A stretch of DNA of 64,000 nt, taken from an uncultured Lachnospiraceae bacterium (lineage in GTDB: Bacteria; Bacillota; Clostridia; Lachnospirales; Lachnospiraceae). This document shows, piece after piece, positions 41,459-50,953 of the stretch. The translations under genes and the position numbers were made by a program. The stretch is from contig CAMZDG010000010.1 in NCBI GenBank assembly GCA_947305245.1, positions 1-64,000 on the forward strand, read 5' to 3'. The notes below the pieces were generated by a model. It worked only from the letters and a program-made list of their open reading frames with translations. It searched no databases and was not told where the DNA came from. Numbering within the stretch: position 1 is the stretch's first letter; every line of letters begins with the position of its first letter.

Positions 41459-42208
41459 TCAGGCGAGGTCCCTTCGCGCCGAACTCACGCATACGACAAG
41501 GCCGCACACCACCAGATAGGCCAAAAATATGATCCCGACATAGATCCATTCGGTCGGACCGCCGAAAACCACGAATTGATACTGCTCAAACGCCCAAATG
41601 CCTGTAAGTGCATTGCCGATCCCAAACGCTCCTCCCAGCTTCCTGAGCAACAAGCTGCCGAAAAAGAGAAGCAAAATGTTGAAGGTGGAGGCCACCTCAG
41701 GGTTTCGAAACAGGAAGACTACGGTATAAGCAAGCACCGTCATGGGCGCATGTGCAATGCACTGTCCCACAAAATACAGGAAGATCGTCCACAGCATCGC
41801 GCCGCTCATCGGCATGTTCATACTGCCCCAACCAACCAGCGTTGCAGTCAGGGTTGCGGCGAAACAAACCTGAACCTCCAACCAAAGACAGCACAGAAGC
41901 TTTACGAAATAATATTCTGCCTGTGAAACACCCTTCGCGATCACCAGCTTCCAAGACTGGTCCTTAAATTCTGCCGAAAATAAAACGGTCATGCCAGTCA
42001 GAAGCGGAATGCTCACGCTTTGCATGGAGAACACCTCTCTCCAATACTTCGCGAGATGCTCTGGGACCATAAGATTCAATCCATCTTCTGGTGCCCAGTT
42101 GATAAACACGATGACAAGGAGCGTCCACAAAGCCGTACCAACAAGGCAAAGTGCGCTTGCCCTGTCCTGATACATCTTATAAAACGAGGCTCTGATCATC
42201 TTTGTCAT
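41459..42208 (-). CDS. ABC-2-type permease (bacteriocin-immunity type)
   Basis: 249 residues, about six membrane helices. It starts MTKMIRASFYKMYQDRASAL and is related to the permease at 43190 (LKVTKASLYKMFHDRALWL), so the two arose by duplication. Start overlaps the ATPase gene by four bases. Together they resemble lantibiotic-protection or bacitracin-type exporters. Substrate unknown. Confidence 0.8.
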   Translation of the reverse strand: MTKMIRASFYKMYQDRASALCLVGTALWTLLVIVFINWAPEDGLNLMVPEHLAKYWREVFSMQSVSIPLLTGMTVLFSAEFKDQSWKLVIAKGVSQAEYYFVKLLCCLWLEVQVCFAATLTATLVGWGSMNMPMSGAMLWTIFLYFVGQCIAHAPMTVLAYTVVFLFRNPEVASTFNILLLFFGSLLLRKLGGAFGIGNALTGIWAFEQYQFVVFGGPTEWIYVGIIFLAYLVVCGLVVCVSSARRDLA

Positions 42209-43116
42209 TTTTCAGCGCCCCCAGTCATCAGATCATTGAAGAACTCCTCCAGGCTCTCGCCGACATGCACCATTTCCTCCAGTGCCACGCCGCCCTGCAC
42301 CATTGCGGTCACGACCTTAGAAGAATCCTCGACGAAGTCGAACAGGCGGATCGTCTGTGCGTCAACCACTTCGAAGTTTTGCGTGCCAAGTTCCTTTTCG
42401 CAGACCATGGCAGCCTTCGCAGCATCAGAAACCTTCAGCTTTAGGCAGGTCCTGCTCTTTTCCGCAAGCTCCTCCTCGGAAAGCTCGCAGATCAGCTTGC
42501 CCTCCTTCAGGAAACCATATCGGGTCGCCACCTTTGCCACCTCATCCAGAAGATGGCTGGAGATCAGGATCGTCGTTTTCTTTTCTGCATTCAGCTTCAA
42601 AAGGAGCTGACGGATCTCCTGGATCCCCATGGGATCCAGCCCGTTCATGGGCTCATCCAGGATCAGAAAGTCCGGCGAGCCAAGCAGTGCAATGCCGATC
42701 GCAGTTCTTTGCTTCATGCCAAGGGAAGTCTTTTTGATGGCTTTGTACTGATGCTTTTTCATGCCGACGAGCTCTAAGATCTCATCGACCTCGCCTTCGC
42801 GGTCGCATCCAAACGCCCTGGCAAACATCTCCAGATTGTCGCGCACGTTCAGTCTCGTATCCAGCGCAGGGGAATCGATAAGGCACCCCATGCGATACCT
42901 TGCAACCTCCGGATGCTTATTCTCAAAAAGTACGATGTCACCGCTCGTCGGCTTTGCCATGCCGCTCAGCATCTTCATCAAAGTGGACTTACCAGCGCCG
43001 TTTTCACCGATCAGCGCGTAGATGTCACCCTTTTCAATGCTCATGTTTACGTCACAAACCGCAGTCAAGTTGCGGTATTTCTTCGTTAGTCCGTTCGTCT
43101 TTACAATGTTGCTCAT
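42205..43116 (-). CDS. ABC transporter ATP-binding protein
   Basis: 303 residues. Walker A GENGAGKST (about 37-45), signature SLGMKQRTAIGIALL and Walker B DFLILDEPMNGLDP are complete. The C-terminal 80 residues are an extension typical of the BcrA/lantibiotic-immunity group. It powers the two flanking permeases. Confidence 0.93.
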   Translation of the reverse strand: MSNIVKTNGLTKKYRNLTAVCDVNMSIEKGDIYALIGENGAGKSTLMKMLSGMAKPTSGDIVLFENKHPEVARYRMGCLIDSPALDTRLNVRDNLEMFARAFGCDREGEVDEILELVGMKKHQYKAIKKTSLGMKQRTAIGIALLGSPDFLILDEPMNGLDPMGIQEIRQLLLKLNAEKKTTILISSHLLDEVAKVATRYGFLKEGKLICELSEEELAEKSRTCLKLKVSDAAKAAMVCEKELGTQNFEVVDAQTIRLFDFVEDSSKVVTAMVQGGVALEEMVHVGESLEEFFNDLMTGGAEK

Positions 43117-43189
43117 TATTTTTCTCCCTTTAAATTATTATAACCACTTTTTCCCGAAAGCGTATAAGGAAAGCTTCATCGCAAAAACT

Positions 43190-43936
43190 CTATTCGATAT
43201 CCCTGCACTTCAAAAAACAGGTGACAAGCAGGCTACAAACCACCAGATAACATACAAACGTCACGCAAAGCCTTAGCCAGTCTACATATCCTCCGAACTC
43301 CACGTATGCCGTTTGTGAATACGCCCAGGCGTCCGTGAGGATGGCATCTATTCCGAATGCTTCTTCCAGGCCGAACAGGATCACATATCCATACATCATA
43401 AAAAACAAGGAGATCATCACCGCGATCTCACCGCGCCTTACGAGGAAGATCACCGTCAGCACAAATACCGCGATAGTAAGATGCGCAAGGCACTCTGCCA
43501 CGAAAAACCGGAGCACTTCGCCGACATAGGCCATGCTAAACGGTGCGTGAAGGATCACCACGTTGGCGATCGCCGTCGTCATGATCGACGTAAAGCTTAT
43601 GATCACCGTGAGCAGCAGCATGCAGATCAGCTTGGAAACATAAAAGTTCGTCGTCGAAATGCCTCTTGCGATCAGAAGCCTCCAGGACTTGTCACGATAC
43701 TCACTCGAAAACAAAAGCACCGCGCAGAGGATCAGCGGGACCTCGATCGAGTGCAGACCGATAAAGCCATACCAGCGGTTCGCAAGCTGTGACACGTCGC
43801 TGATGCCGCGCGCCGAAGCCGTCATAACCTGTGCGGTGATCACGATCATTGCCCAGGCAACCGTTCCGACCAGGCAAAGCCACAGCGCCCTGTCATGAAA
43901 CATTTTGTAAAGTGAAGCTTTTGTTACTTTTAACAT
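43190..43936 (-). CDS. ABC-2-type permease (bacteriocin-immunity type)
   Basis: 248 residues with about six membrane helices, paralogous to 41459-42208 over its whole length (same N-terminal pattern, same YLVVCSLLV-like last helix). It is the first transporter gene, 74 bp before the ATPase. GGAGGG lies before the start. The operon probably exports or excludes a peptide antibiotic; this is inferred from family. Confidence 0.8.
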   Translation of the reverse strand: MLKVTKASLYKMFHDRALWLCLVGTVAWAMIVITAQVMTASARGISDVSQLANRWYGFIGLHSIEVPLILCAVLLFSSEYRDKSWRLLIARGISTTNFYVSKLICMLLLTVIISFTSIMTTAIANVVILHAPFSMAYVGEVLRFFVAECLAHLTIAVFVLTVIFLVRRGEIAVMISLFFMMYGYVILFGLEEAFGIDAILTDAWAYSQTAYVEFGGYVDWLRLCVTFVCYLVVCSLLVTCFLKCRDIE

Positions 43937-44037
43937 TTTTCCCTCCTTAAACCTTCCTTCTCTTTCGGGTTGTTTTCCTTACGTGTTCTACGATACGGGA
44001 AGAGTTTAAGAAAATCATTTACAAAAGTTTAAGGAAT

Positions 44038-44715
44038 TCATAAAGATTCCATCTTAAAGCCAATGCCCCAGACCGTCTTGACGTACGAACGATCCGGCTC
44101 GAGCACCGCGAGCTTCTTTCGGATGTTGCTCACGTGCACGCTGATCGTGTTATCGCTCGCATCCGGCTGCTCATTCCATAGCTTTTCATAGATCATTTCT
44201 TTGGTATATACGACCGAAGGCCGCTCCATCATCATCTCGAGGATGGCGAATTCATTCTTCGTCAGTGCGACGGGTTGCCCCAGCTGCATCAGCGTCTTGG
44301 CCTCCGGATCCAGCTCGAGATTGCCATAGGACAGCACCCGATTCGCGGGCGCCGTTCCGCCGCGGCGGAGCACAATCTCAATCCTCGCAAGAAGCTCCTC
44401 CGGATCAAAGGGCTTCGTCACGTAATCCTCCGCACCGCCCTTAAGGAGCACCAGCTTGCTCGCCACGTCATCCTTTGCAGACAGCGCGATCACGGGCGTC
44501 GGGCAGTTCTTTACAATATACTCCAGAACCTCCTCTCCCGTCATCCCGGGAAGCATCAGGTCCAAAACCACAAGCTCATACCGATTTCTCTCGAGCAGCA
44601 TCACCGCTTCCGTCCCGGAATATGCGCCGTCCGTGCGATATCCCTTCCCTAAAAGATATTCGCGCACCATCTTATTGATCGCCTGATCATCATCCACTAC
44701 TAGAATATTTCTCAT
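44038..44715 (-). CDS. OmpR-type response regulator
   Basis: 225 residues from the ATG at 44715. The receiver domain (1-115) has Asp-Asp-Asp near residues 8-10, phospho-Asp in ELVVLDLMLPGMTG and Lys in YVTKPFDPEEL. The winged-helix output domain covers about 128-222 (VALTKNEFAILEMM, DASDNTISVHVSNIRKKL). It probably pairs with the kinase at 40453, separated by the transporter genes. A gap of 100 bp before the permease may hold the regulated promoter. Confidence 0.9.
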   Translation of the reverse strand: MRNILVVDDDQAINKMVREYLLGKGYRTDGAYSGTEAVMLLERNRYELVVLDLMLPGMTGEEVLEYIVKNCPTPVIALSAKDDVASKLVLLKGGAEDYVTKPFDPEELLARIEIVLRRGGTAPANRVLSYGNLELDPEAKTLMQLGQPVALTKNEFAILEMMMERPSVVYTKEMIYEKLWNEQPDASDNTISVHVSNIRKKLAVLEPDRSYVKTVWGIGFKMESL

Positions 44716-44723
44716 CTTTCCCC

Positions 44724-45269
44724 CTAGTCCTCCCCAACAAGGTGAACTGTCTGATAAACATGTCCCGTCGCGGGCAAATATTTCTCGATGACGTCCTGCG
44801 TTTTCAGTTTCAGGCTGGAGGTGCAAACGCACGGGTGGCAGCCGACATATGCCCCCGTCAGGACATCCTCGTCGATCAGGAGCTGCACTGCATGCTCATG
44901 ATCATTCATAAGACCCATAATACTGACGGCGCCAGGCTCAATGTCCAGGTATTTGAGCATGTCCTCCGGCTCCGCAAAGGATAGTCTCGCGGAATTGATC
45001 TGGCTGGAGAGCTCCTTCGTCTTGAATTTCTTGTCTCCCGGCATCATCAGAAGGTAAAACTTCGTCTTCTGCCGGTTGCACAAAAACAGGTTCTTGCAGA
45101 TGATCACGCCAAGCACGGCATCGATCACGTCGCATGCTTCCATGTTATTTGCGGGCTCATGATCCGTTCGCTCGTACTCAATTCCCAATTGGTCCAAAAA
45201 ATCATAAGTCCTGATCTCTCTTGGAAGTCGTCCCTGCTCATCCTCTGGCCGTCCGTGAAGTAACTCCAT
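44724..45269 (-). CDS. Prolyl-tRNA editing protein of the YbaK/ProX family
   Basis: 181 residues. Features of ProX/ProXp-ala are visible: YERTDHEPANNMEA, CKNLFLCNRQKTKFYLLMMP with the conserved Lys, and GAVSIMGLMNDHEHAVQLLID. These free-standing domains hydrolyse mischarged Ala-tRNA(Pro) in the cytoplasm. Length is typical (160-180). It ends 9 bp before the response regulator start, so it may share the transcript by chance. Confidence 0.88.
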   Translation of the reverse strand: MELLHGRPEDEQGRLPREIRTYDFLDQLGIEYERTDHEPANNMEACDVIDAVLGVIICKNLFLCNRQKTKFYLLMMPGDKKFKTKELSSQINSARLSFAEPEDMLKYLDIEPGAVSIMGLMNDHEHAVQLLIDEDVLTGAYVGCHPCVCTSSLKLKTQDVIEKYLPATGHVYQTVHLVGED

Positions 45270-45303
45270 TGCCCTGCGCTCCTCTCATTCTAAGCAAACG
45301 AAA

Positions 45304-45338
45304 ATAGTTCGGAAATCTCTTTGTGATTTCCGAACTAT
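45304..45338. terminator. Strong terminator hairpin
   Basis: A perfect 14-bp inverted repeat (ATAGTTCGGAAATC and its complement) with a 7-base loop, flanked by T-rich sequence on the minus strand. It ends transcription of the alcohol dehydrogenase gene. Confidence 0.8.
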
Positions 45339-45404
45339 TATATCATATACATATATTGATCCACAAGGCTTATATGCTCCGGCGCCTGACACGCCATCCG
45401 CAAT

Positions 45405-46580
45405 TTACACCATCATCTGGTAGATCTTCGTGCAGTCTTCCTCATTCAGCGTCACGAAGCCGGAGATGGAACCCGTTCTGCCGTCGCCCCTGCAAAGCAC
45501 CTCGACAAGCTTCGGAATGTCCTCTTCCTTCGCGCCAAGCTCCTCGAAATTCTTCGGCATGCCGATCGAGATCAAGAAGTTCTGGAATGCCTGGATCCCG
45601 GCGAGCGCCGTCACCTCGGGATGCTCGAAGTCCATCTGGCAGCCCCATACGCGAACCGCCACCTGTGCGAACCGCATCACGTTATGATCCATCACGTACC
45701 TAAACACTGCAGGCATTGTCACCGCAAGCCCTGCGCCGTGCGCACAGTCATATAATGCGGACAGTTCATGCTCAATGTTATGACTGTTCCAATCCTGACT
45801 TCTTCCAACGCCGCAGGAATTGTTATGTGCCATCATGCCGGCCCACATAATATTCGCGCGCGCGTCATAATTGTTCGGATCCGCGATCACTCTCGGCGTC
45901 TCATGCACCATGGTCAGAAGCAGTGCCTCGATCAGTCTGTCCGTCACTTCCACTTCCTTCGAATTCGTCAAATAGCGCTCATACAGGTGCGCCATGATGT
46001 CCGTCGCGCCTGCCGCCGTCTGATAAGCCGGAAGCGTCTGCGTCAGCGCAGGATTTAGAATGCTGAACTTCGGGCGAATGGCATTGCCGCTCGCACCGCG
46101 CTTGAACATGCCCTCTTCCTTCGTGATCACTGAGTCAGGGCTTCCCTCGCTACCTGCTGCAGCGATCGTGAGCACCGTGCCCACGGGAAGAGCCTTCGTA
46201 ATGGGCTTTCCGCTGTAGAAATCCCAGAAGTCACCGTCATAAACCACGCCGGCCGCAATCGCCTTCGCGGAGTCGATCGTACTTCCGCCGCCCACCGCAA
46301 GGATAAAGTCCACGCCTTCCTTCCTGCAAAGGTCAATGCCCTCATAAACGAGGCCGCTCCTGGGATTCGGCTTTACGCCGCCAAGCTCCGCAAAAGGAAT
46401 GCCTGCCTCCTCCAAAGATTTCTTCACCCGATCCAAGAGACCGGAGCGCACAACGCTTCCACCGCCGAAATGGATCAGCACCTTACTTCCCCCAAACTGC
46501 TTTACAAGCTTTCCAGCCTGCATCTCCGCGTCCTTGCCAAACGCAAAATAAGTCGGTGAATAGAAACTAAAATTCTCCAT
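45405..46580 (-). CDS. Iron-containing alcohol dehydrogenase
   Basis: 391 residues from the ATG at 46580 (AGGAG upstream). Typical of the butanol dehydrogenase/YqhD group: NFSFYSPTYFAFGKD at the N-terminus, HFGGGSVVRSG and AVGGGSTIDSAKAIA for NAD(P) binding, and metal ligands in GATDIMAHLYERY and HNIEHELSALYDCAHGAGLA. It reduces aldehydes to alcohols in fermentation. Single gene with its own terminator. Confidence 0.93.
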   Translation of the reverse strand: MENFSFYSPTYFAFGKDAEMQAGKLVKQFGGSKVLIHFGGGSVVRSGLLDRVKKSLEEAGIPFAELGGVKPNPRSGLVYEGIDLCRKEGVDFILAVGGGSTIDSAKAIAAGVVYDGDFWDFYSGKPITKALPVGTVLTIAAAGSEGSPDSVITKEEGMFKRGASGNAIRPKFSILNPALTQTLPAYQTAAGATDIMAHLYERYLTNSKEVEVTDRLIEALLLTMVHETPRVIADPNNYDARANIMWAGMMAHNNSCGVGRSQDWNSHNIEHELSALYDCAHGAGLAVTMPAVFRYVMDHNVMRFAQVAVRVWGCQMDFEHPEVTALAGIQAFQNFLISIGMPKNFEELGAKEEDIPKLVEVLCRGDGRTGSISGFVTLNEEDCTKIYQMMV

Positions 46581-46714
46581 ATCCTTCTCCTTTCGCAAAA
46601 AATGCACAAAATGTTCAAGAAACAACCCACTAAACTTATCTTACACTTTTTCTCAGAAAGGGAAAAGCAAATAATTGAGAACTTCTGCTTAATTTTTGTC
46701 ATATAAAAGGCAAG

Positions 46715-46945
46715 TTAATACTCCGTCTTCACCTCTTCCAGGCCATAAATCTCCTGAAACTGCTTTAATTCCCCGGGTGTTCGGATCAGCATGACCTCCG
46801 TAAAGTGCCCGTCCGTCTTATTCTTAAAGCCTGCGACCTTCTCGCCCGTACAGATCGAGCTTCTGACCACGGGAACCTGCGTCTCCGGATCGAAGGGCGC
46901 CGTCTCCCTCAGGTTCTTTTTATCATTTTTTCTCAATTTCCACAT
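46715..46945 (-). CDS. Small conserved protein of unknown function
   Basis: 76 residues from the ATG at 46945, with GAGG 6 bases upstream. Pattern: basic N-terminus, then VPVVRSSICTGEKVAGFKNK, then HFTEVMLIRTPGELKQF. Such short proteins are common in Lachnospiraceae (sometimes labelled aspartate dehydrogenase, without support I can see). It lies 30 bp downstream of the AEC transporter gene and may share its transcript. Confidence 0.65.
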   Translation of the reverse strand: MWKLRKNDKKNLRETAPFDPETQVPVVRSSICTGEKVAGFKNKTDGHFTEVMLIRTPGELKQFQEIYGLEEVKTEY

Positions 46946-46975
46946 CACGAACCTCGCTTCCCCACAAGTTATGGA

Positions 46976-48013
46976 TCAGATCACTCCAAGACTTCTTAAA
47001 ACGAACAGCCACAAGGTTAACGAAAACGAACATCCAAAGGTCGTCAGCATGATCACGTTGCTGCTCAGCGTCCCCTCATGCCCCATGCTCTTTGCCATGA
47101 TATAGCAGCTCACCGTCGTCGCGCTGCCAAGCATCACAAGGATCGCCACGATCTGTTCCCCGGCAAAGCCCAGCGCCACCGCGATCGGAAGAAAGATCGC
47201 TGCCAGTGCAAAGAGCTTGATGAATGCCGCGACTAGCGCAGGCTTTAAGTCACCAATTGCTTTCTTAAATTCAAAGGTCGCACCCATGGACATCAGACCA
47301 AGGGGCGTCGCCAGTGCGGAAACATTTGTAACGATGGTCTGGAAGATCTTTGGCTGCGGAATGCGGATCAGCGACCACACAAGGCCGATCGCAATGCCGA
47401 GGATGATCGGATTGGTGATAATGCCACGCAGCGTCTTGACAAGAAGTGCGCGACGATCTTGCGCCGCAGCTGCGCCTGCTGCCTGCGTTGAAGCCTGGCC
47501 CAACGATGCGCCACCTGCCACCTGCCCTGTCTGATCCGTTGTTTCTCCTGCCGTCTGCGCCGTCAGCATCAGCACGATCACGGCGAAAATGTTATAAAGC
47601 GGCACGCTCCCGAGGATCATAAGCGGTCCCATGCCGCTGGCCGCATCGCCATAAATGTTATGAATGAACGCAATCCCAAGAAGCGCCGCGCTGCTGCGAT
47701 AAGAGGCCTGAATGAACTCACCGCGCTTGCCCAGATCTTTGACGATCAGCTTTGAAAACAACGCGATCACCGCGATGCTCACCGAAGTCACGACAAAGCA
47801 GAAAAGCACAAATTTCCCGTTCCAGGTCCCCGCGAAGTCCTGACTCGCCAGATCCTTGAAAACCAATACCGGCAGCGCAACCTTGAACACAAACTTGTTC
47901 ATCCAGCTTGCCGCTTTCTCGTCGATCAAACCAATCTTTCGAAACAGGTATCCCAGCACCATCAGCGCGAAGATCGGCGCCGTTGCATTTAAACTAAAAA
48001 TCAGATTCTCCAT
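46976..48013 (-). CDS. AEC-family (auxin efflux carrier-type) transporter
   Basis: 345 residues with about ten hydrophobic helices. The N-terminal half (ATAPIFALMVLGYLFRKIGL) and C-terminal half (VTNVSALATPLGLMSMGATF) follow the two-part AEC plan. A central cytoplasmic loop (about 155-195) is rich in Ala, Gly and Gln. Bacterial members export or exchange carboxylates such as malate. Located downstream of the Gfo/Idh gene. Confidence 0.88.
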   Translation of the reverse strand: MENLIFSLNATAPIFALMVLGYLFRKIGLIDEKAASWMNKFVFKVALPVLVFKDLASQDFAGTWNGKFVLFCFVVTSVSIAVIALFSKLIVKDLGKRGEFIQASYRSSAALLGIAFIHNIYGDAASGMGPLMILGSVPLYNIFAVIVLMLTAQTAGETTDQTGQVAGGASLGQASTQAAGAAAAQDRRALLVKTLRGIITNPIILGIAIGLVWSLIRIPQPKIFQTIVTNVSALATPLGLMSMGATFEFKKAIGDLKPALVAAFIKLFALAAIFLPIAVALGFAGEQIVAILVMLGSATTVSCYIMAKSMGHEGTLSSNVIMLTTFGCSFSLTLWLFVLRSLGVI

Positions 48014-48067
48014 ACGTCATTCCTTACCGTCAAGCAACAAAGCTTTCTGCTTTGTTGGTATGTCTGA

Positions 48068-49081
48068 TCAGTACCCCATCTCCGCAAGAAGCTTGTCGAT
48101 CAGTTCTGCGTTCAAAATGGAAAATTCCGGTGTTACGTGAGGTGTTTTACTGTCAAGAATGCATCTTCCAAGCTGCTCGACTTCCATGCAATAATTGTGC
48201 GGAACGAAAACGCTCCTCTCGATGACTCCATCCCGCGTAAAAATCTTGTAGGAAACATTGCCCTCCTGATTATACTCTACCTCTGAGCGAATGGATCCCT
48301 TCGTGCCGTGAATGAAAAGCCGGTCATATCTGGAATTGGAATTCTCTCCCAAGTTCATGCCCACGTTAAAGGATGCCCTGACGCCATTTCGAAGCTTGAT
48401 CAGCCCTGCCGTCATAAAGTCCACGCCAAGATCCGTGAATTCCGCGCTTGCCTTGACCAGCTCAGGCTCTAGGCCATCCATGCCATCAGCTCCCTTACCC
48501 TCTTCCATGGCCTTTGCAAGCGTGAGGATCATAGTCGTGCAATAGCATCCAAGATCATACATGGCACCGCCGCCAAGCTCCTTGTGGAGTCTGAAATCTT
48601 CCTTGTAACCCTGCGTCACGAAGGCAGTATCGATATAGTTCACGTCGCCGATGATGCCGCTCTTTATATCCTCGCAAAGCGCCGCCACATAAGGGCTGTG
48701 CAGGTACGCATAGGCCTCCATGAGGTACCTGCCGCATTCCTTTGCAGTCTGATACATCTCCTTCACCTCGTCCGCATTCATGGCCAGCGGCTTTTCGCAC
48801 AGTACGTGCTTTCCCGCCTGCAGCGCCGCCTTCACCCACTTGATATGAATGTCGTTGGGCAGCGGAATATAAACCGCCTGCACTTCCTTGTCAGCAAGGA
48901 GCTCGTCATAGCTGCCATAGGCCTTCTCGAACCCATACTGCTCCAAAAAAGCCTTCGCCTTCTCCGTGCTCCTGCCGGCGATGGCATACAGCTCACAGTT
49001 TGAGGCCTTTTTCATGCCTGGGATCATGCCCCATCTCGCCACGTTTGCAGTTCCCAGGATCCCCCACTTTACCTTGTCCAT
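48068..49081 (-). CDS. Gfo/Idh/MocA-family oxidoreductase
   Basis: 337 residues. The Rossmann nucleotide-binding site is GILGTANVA (about 7-15) and the family motif Glu-Lys-Pro is in VLCEKPLAMNADE (about 94-104). The C-terminal alpha/beta domain (about 125-330) has GGAMYDLGCY. It uses NAD(P) to oxidise or reduce a sugar, cyclitol or related compound. Substrate not identifiable. It starts 48 bp after the small gene at 49129. Confidence 0.9.
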   Translation of the reverse strand: MDKVKWGILGTANVARWGMIPGMKKASNCELYAIAGRSTEKAKAFLEQYGFEKAYGSYDELLADKEVQAVYIPLPNDIHIKWVKAALQAGKHVLCEKPLAMNADEVKEMYQTAKECGRYLMEAYAYLHSPYVAALCEDIKSGIIGDVNYIDTAFVTQGYKEDFRLHKELGGGAMYDLGCYCTTMILTLAKAMEEGKGADGMDGLEPELVKASAEFTDLGVDFMTAGLIKLRNGVRASFNVGMNLGENSNSRYDRLFIHGTKGSIRSEVEYNQEGNVSYKIFTRDGVIERSVFVPHNYCMEVEQLGRCILDSKTPHVTPEFSILNAELIDKLLAEMGY

Positions 49082-49128
49082 GCCTTCTCCTTTCTGAAAG
49101 ACGCTTCCTTGCGCCTACCGTAACAGCT

Positions 49129-49497
49129 TTAATCAACGACGGCGATCTGGAAATCATCCTCGTAGATCACTCTTCCCGGCACTTCCTCGCATCTTGTCGT
49201 ATAGAGCTTTACGCCATATTTCTCGCACATGTCGCGATAGAAGGTCATCTGCGCATAAATGTCATTACCCTTTTCATTGTCCTTAAACCAAGTGATCGCG
49301 CCCTCCGGATTCCCCTGCGCATAAAAGGGCGGCACGGGGAGAACCTTCTCAAAATACTCCCTGTTTCTCCAATACTCCTTCTCCTCTTCCTCGGTAAGGA
49401 GCTTTGCGTCCACCAGCTTGCCAACTGTCGTAAAAATACCCCTTGGCTTCTTTGTCGCCCAGGCAATGTCTGCCGTGTGTACTCTGTAATATCCCAT
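49129..49497 (-). CDS. Small protein of unknown function
   Basis: 122 residues, soluble, rich in aromatic residues (GYYRVHTADIAWATKKPRG, EKEYWRNREYFEKVLPVPPF). No known motif recognised. It starts one base after the stop of the GNAT-PHP gene, so it is translated from the same operon and may act with it. Confidence 0.65.
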   Translation of the reverse strand: MGYYRVHTADIAWATKKPRGIFTTVGKLVDAKLLTEEEEKEYWRNREYFEKVLPVPPFYAQGNPEGAITWFKDNEKGNDIYAQMTFYRDMCEKYGVKLYTTRCEEVPGRVIYEDDFQIAVVD

Positions 49498-49498
49498 C

Positions 49499-50899
49499 CT
49501 AATCCTCCTTAGGATCTAATGCCTTAAGCTTTGTCACGATCTCACGCACAATTCCTTCCGGCTGCGCCTCTGCATCGCCAATGGTCGCGCCTGCCTCCAG
49601 GAACCATTCGTTTACCTCATCCAGCGAAAGCTCCTCCCACGTCCCGTTCCGATGGATCTCCATAGGAAGCTTCACCTTAATGCCGCCCATGCCTTCAAAG
49701 AGCTCCTCTGGATAAAAGATGATGGGCCTCTCATGGCGAAGAAGTCTCTCCGCAAAATCCTTCTCGGACACGATCGGCTCCTTGTAAAAAATGCCACCGT
49801 TGCCATCCCCGATGCCCCCCTTGAAATGGGTATCCGACCCCGCCTGGATCATGAATCCGTGATGCAATGCATAGCAAAGCGCCGCCAGATTATCATTCGC
49901 CGTATTGGCCGTGTTAATGCCTTCAATCCCCTCGATTTCATCTGCATAGAGATGAATCTTCTTGATATAATTTCGATCGCGGAACGGATGCGCCTGCATC
50001 ACGGCGCCGCCGGCCTCATGAACGGCCCCTATCATCTCTTCCCTGGTCCAGTGAGGGATCTCAGGATGGGCGAGAAGGAACTCCCTGCCCACGCCGTAGA
50101 TCATGAATTCGTCCCCTTCAAAGTTCTCCTCGATGCCGAAGAACACCTTGAAGCCGATCTCATCGCCGGCCTTCTTCGCTTCCTCATAGCCCTTCATGTA
50201 GGCATCCACGTACTCCGGCCACGGCAAATCCCTGGAAGGGCGCGTATTCCCGTGGAAAAAGTGATCCGTGATGAAGATCGCATCATACCCCAGCTCCTTG
50301 AAAATGGCCGGATATTCCTTTCCTGGCGTCACGCCGCAGGCGCTCCCCTCCACCGTGTGCAAATGGGTCTCATATTTATAAAGCCCCGTCGCCTTCGAAT
50401 CCCATCTTTGGGGCTCCACAAGCTTTTTCATCATAAAGCCGCAGGTAAACGGAAAGAAATCGAACTTATGCGTGCCTACGTGCTCCACGCCATATTTCTC
50501 ATACCATTTGCGAAGCGGCTGGTTCTCTTCGACAATGCCGATCCGCATCGTCGTGAAGCCTAGCTCCTTCGCCTTCTCAAACGCATGATTCAAAAGCTCC
50601 GCGCCAAATCTGCGGTACCGATACTCCGGCAACACGCAAAGGTTATTCAGCTCACAGGTCTTTGCATCCATGACCTGCAAGGAATAATACCCGATCATCT
50701 TCCCGTCAAGAAAATATCCATACATGGGACGATGCTCTTCATTCATATGTTGCCTGATCCTGTCCTCGTTCGTCGCAAATGCCGTAAAGCGCGGCGCATT
50801 CTCCGGCGTAAAGCCAAACTTGTCCGCAACCGTCATAAAGCTCTTCCGAATGACTTCCACGCATTCTTGAATTTCTGTTTCTTTGATTTCCCTGATCAT
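49499..50899 (-). CDS. Fusion: GNAT acetyltransferase + PHP phosphoesterase domain
   Basis: 466 residues. The GNAT domain covers about 1-160 with the acetyl-CoA segment CVLPEYRYRRFGAELLNHAF. The PHP domain covers about 175-440: first metal motif THLHTVEGSACG, DAIFITDHFF, and later GGAVMQAHPFRDR and SDTHFKGG, which supply His/Asp ligands. PHP domains hydrolyse phosphate esters. The combination suggests a pathway in which a phosphorylated compound is acetylated and dephosphorylated; substrate unknown. The reading frame is continuous, so the fusion looks real. Confidence 0.82.
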   Translation of the reverse strand: MIREIKETEIQECVEVIRKSFMTVADKFGFTPENAPRFTAFATNEDRIRQHMNEEHRPMYGYFLDGKMIGYYSLQVMDAKTCELNNLCVLPEYRYRRFGAELLNHAFEKAKELGFTTMRIGIVEENQPLRKWYEKYGVEHVGTHKFDFFPFTCGFMMKKLVEPQRWDSKATGLYKYETHLHTVEGSACGVTPGKEYPAIFKELGYDAIFITDHFFHGNTRPSRDLPWPEYVDAYMKGYEEAKKAGDEIGFKVFFGIEENFEGDEFMIYGVGREFLLAHPEIPHWTREEMIGAVHEAGGAVMQAHPFRDRNYIKKIHLYADEIEGIEGINTANTANDNLAALCYALHHGFMIQAGSDTHFKGGIGDGNGGIFYKEPIVSEKDFAERLLRHERPIIFYPEELFEGMGGIKVKLPMEIHRNGTWEELSLDEVNEWFLEAGATIGDAEAQPEGIVREIVTKLKALDPKED

Positions 50900-50953
50900 G
50901 TCAAATTCCTCCGCAGTAATCTATTGTCGAACTACTTCCTTTCTCACTTTTTC

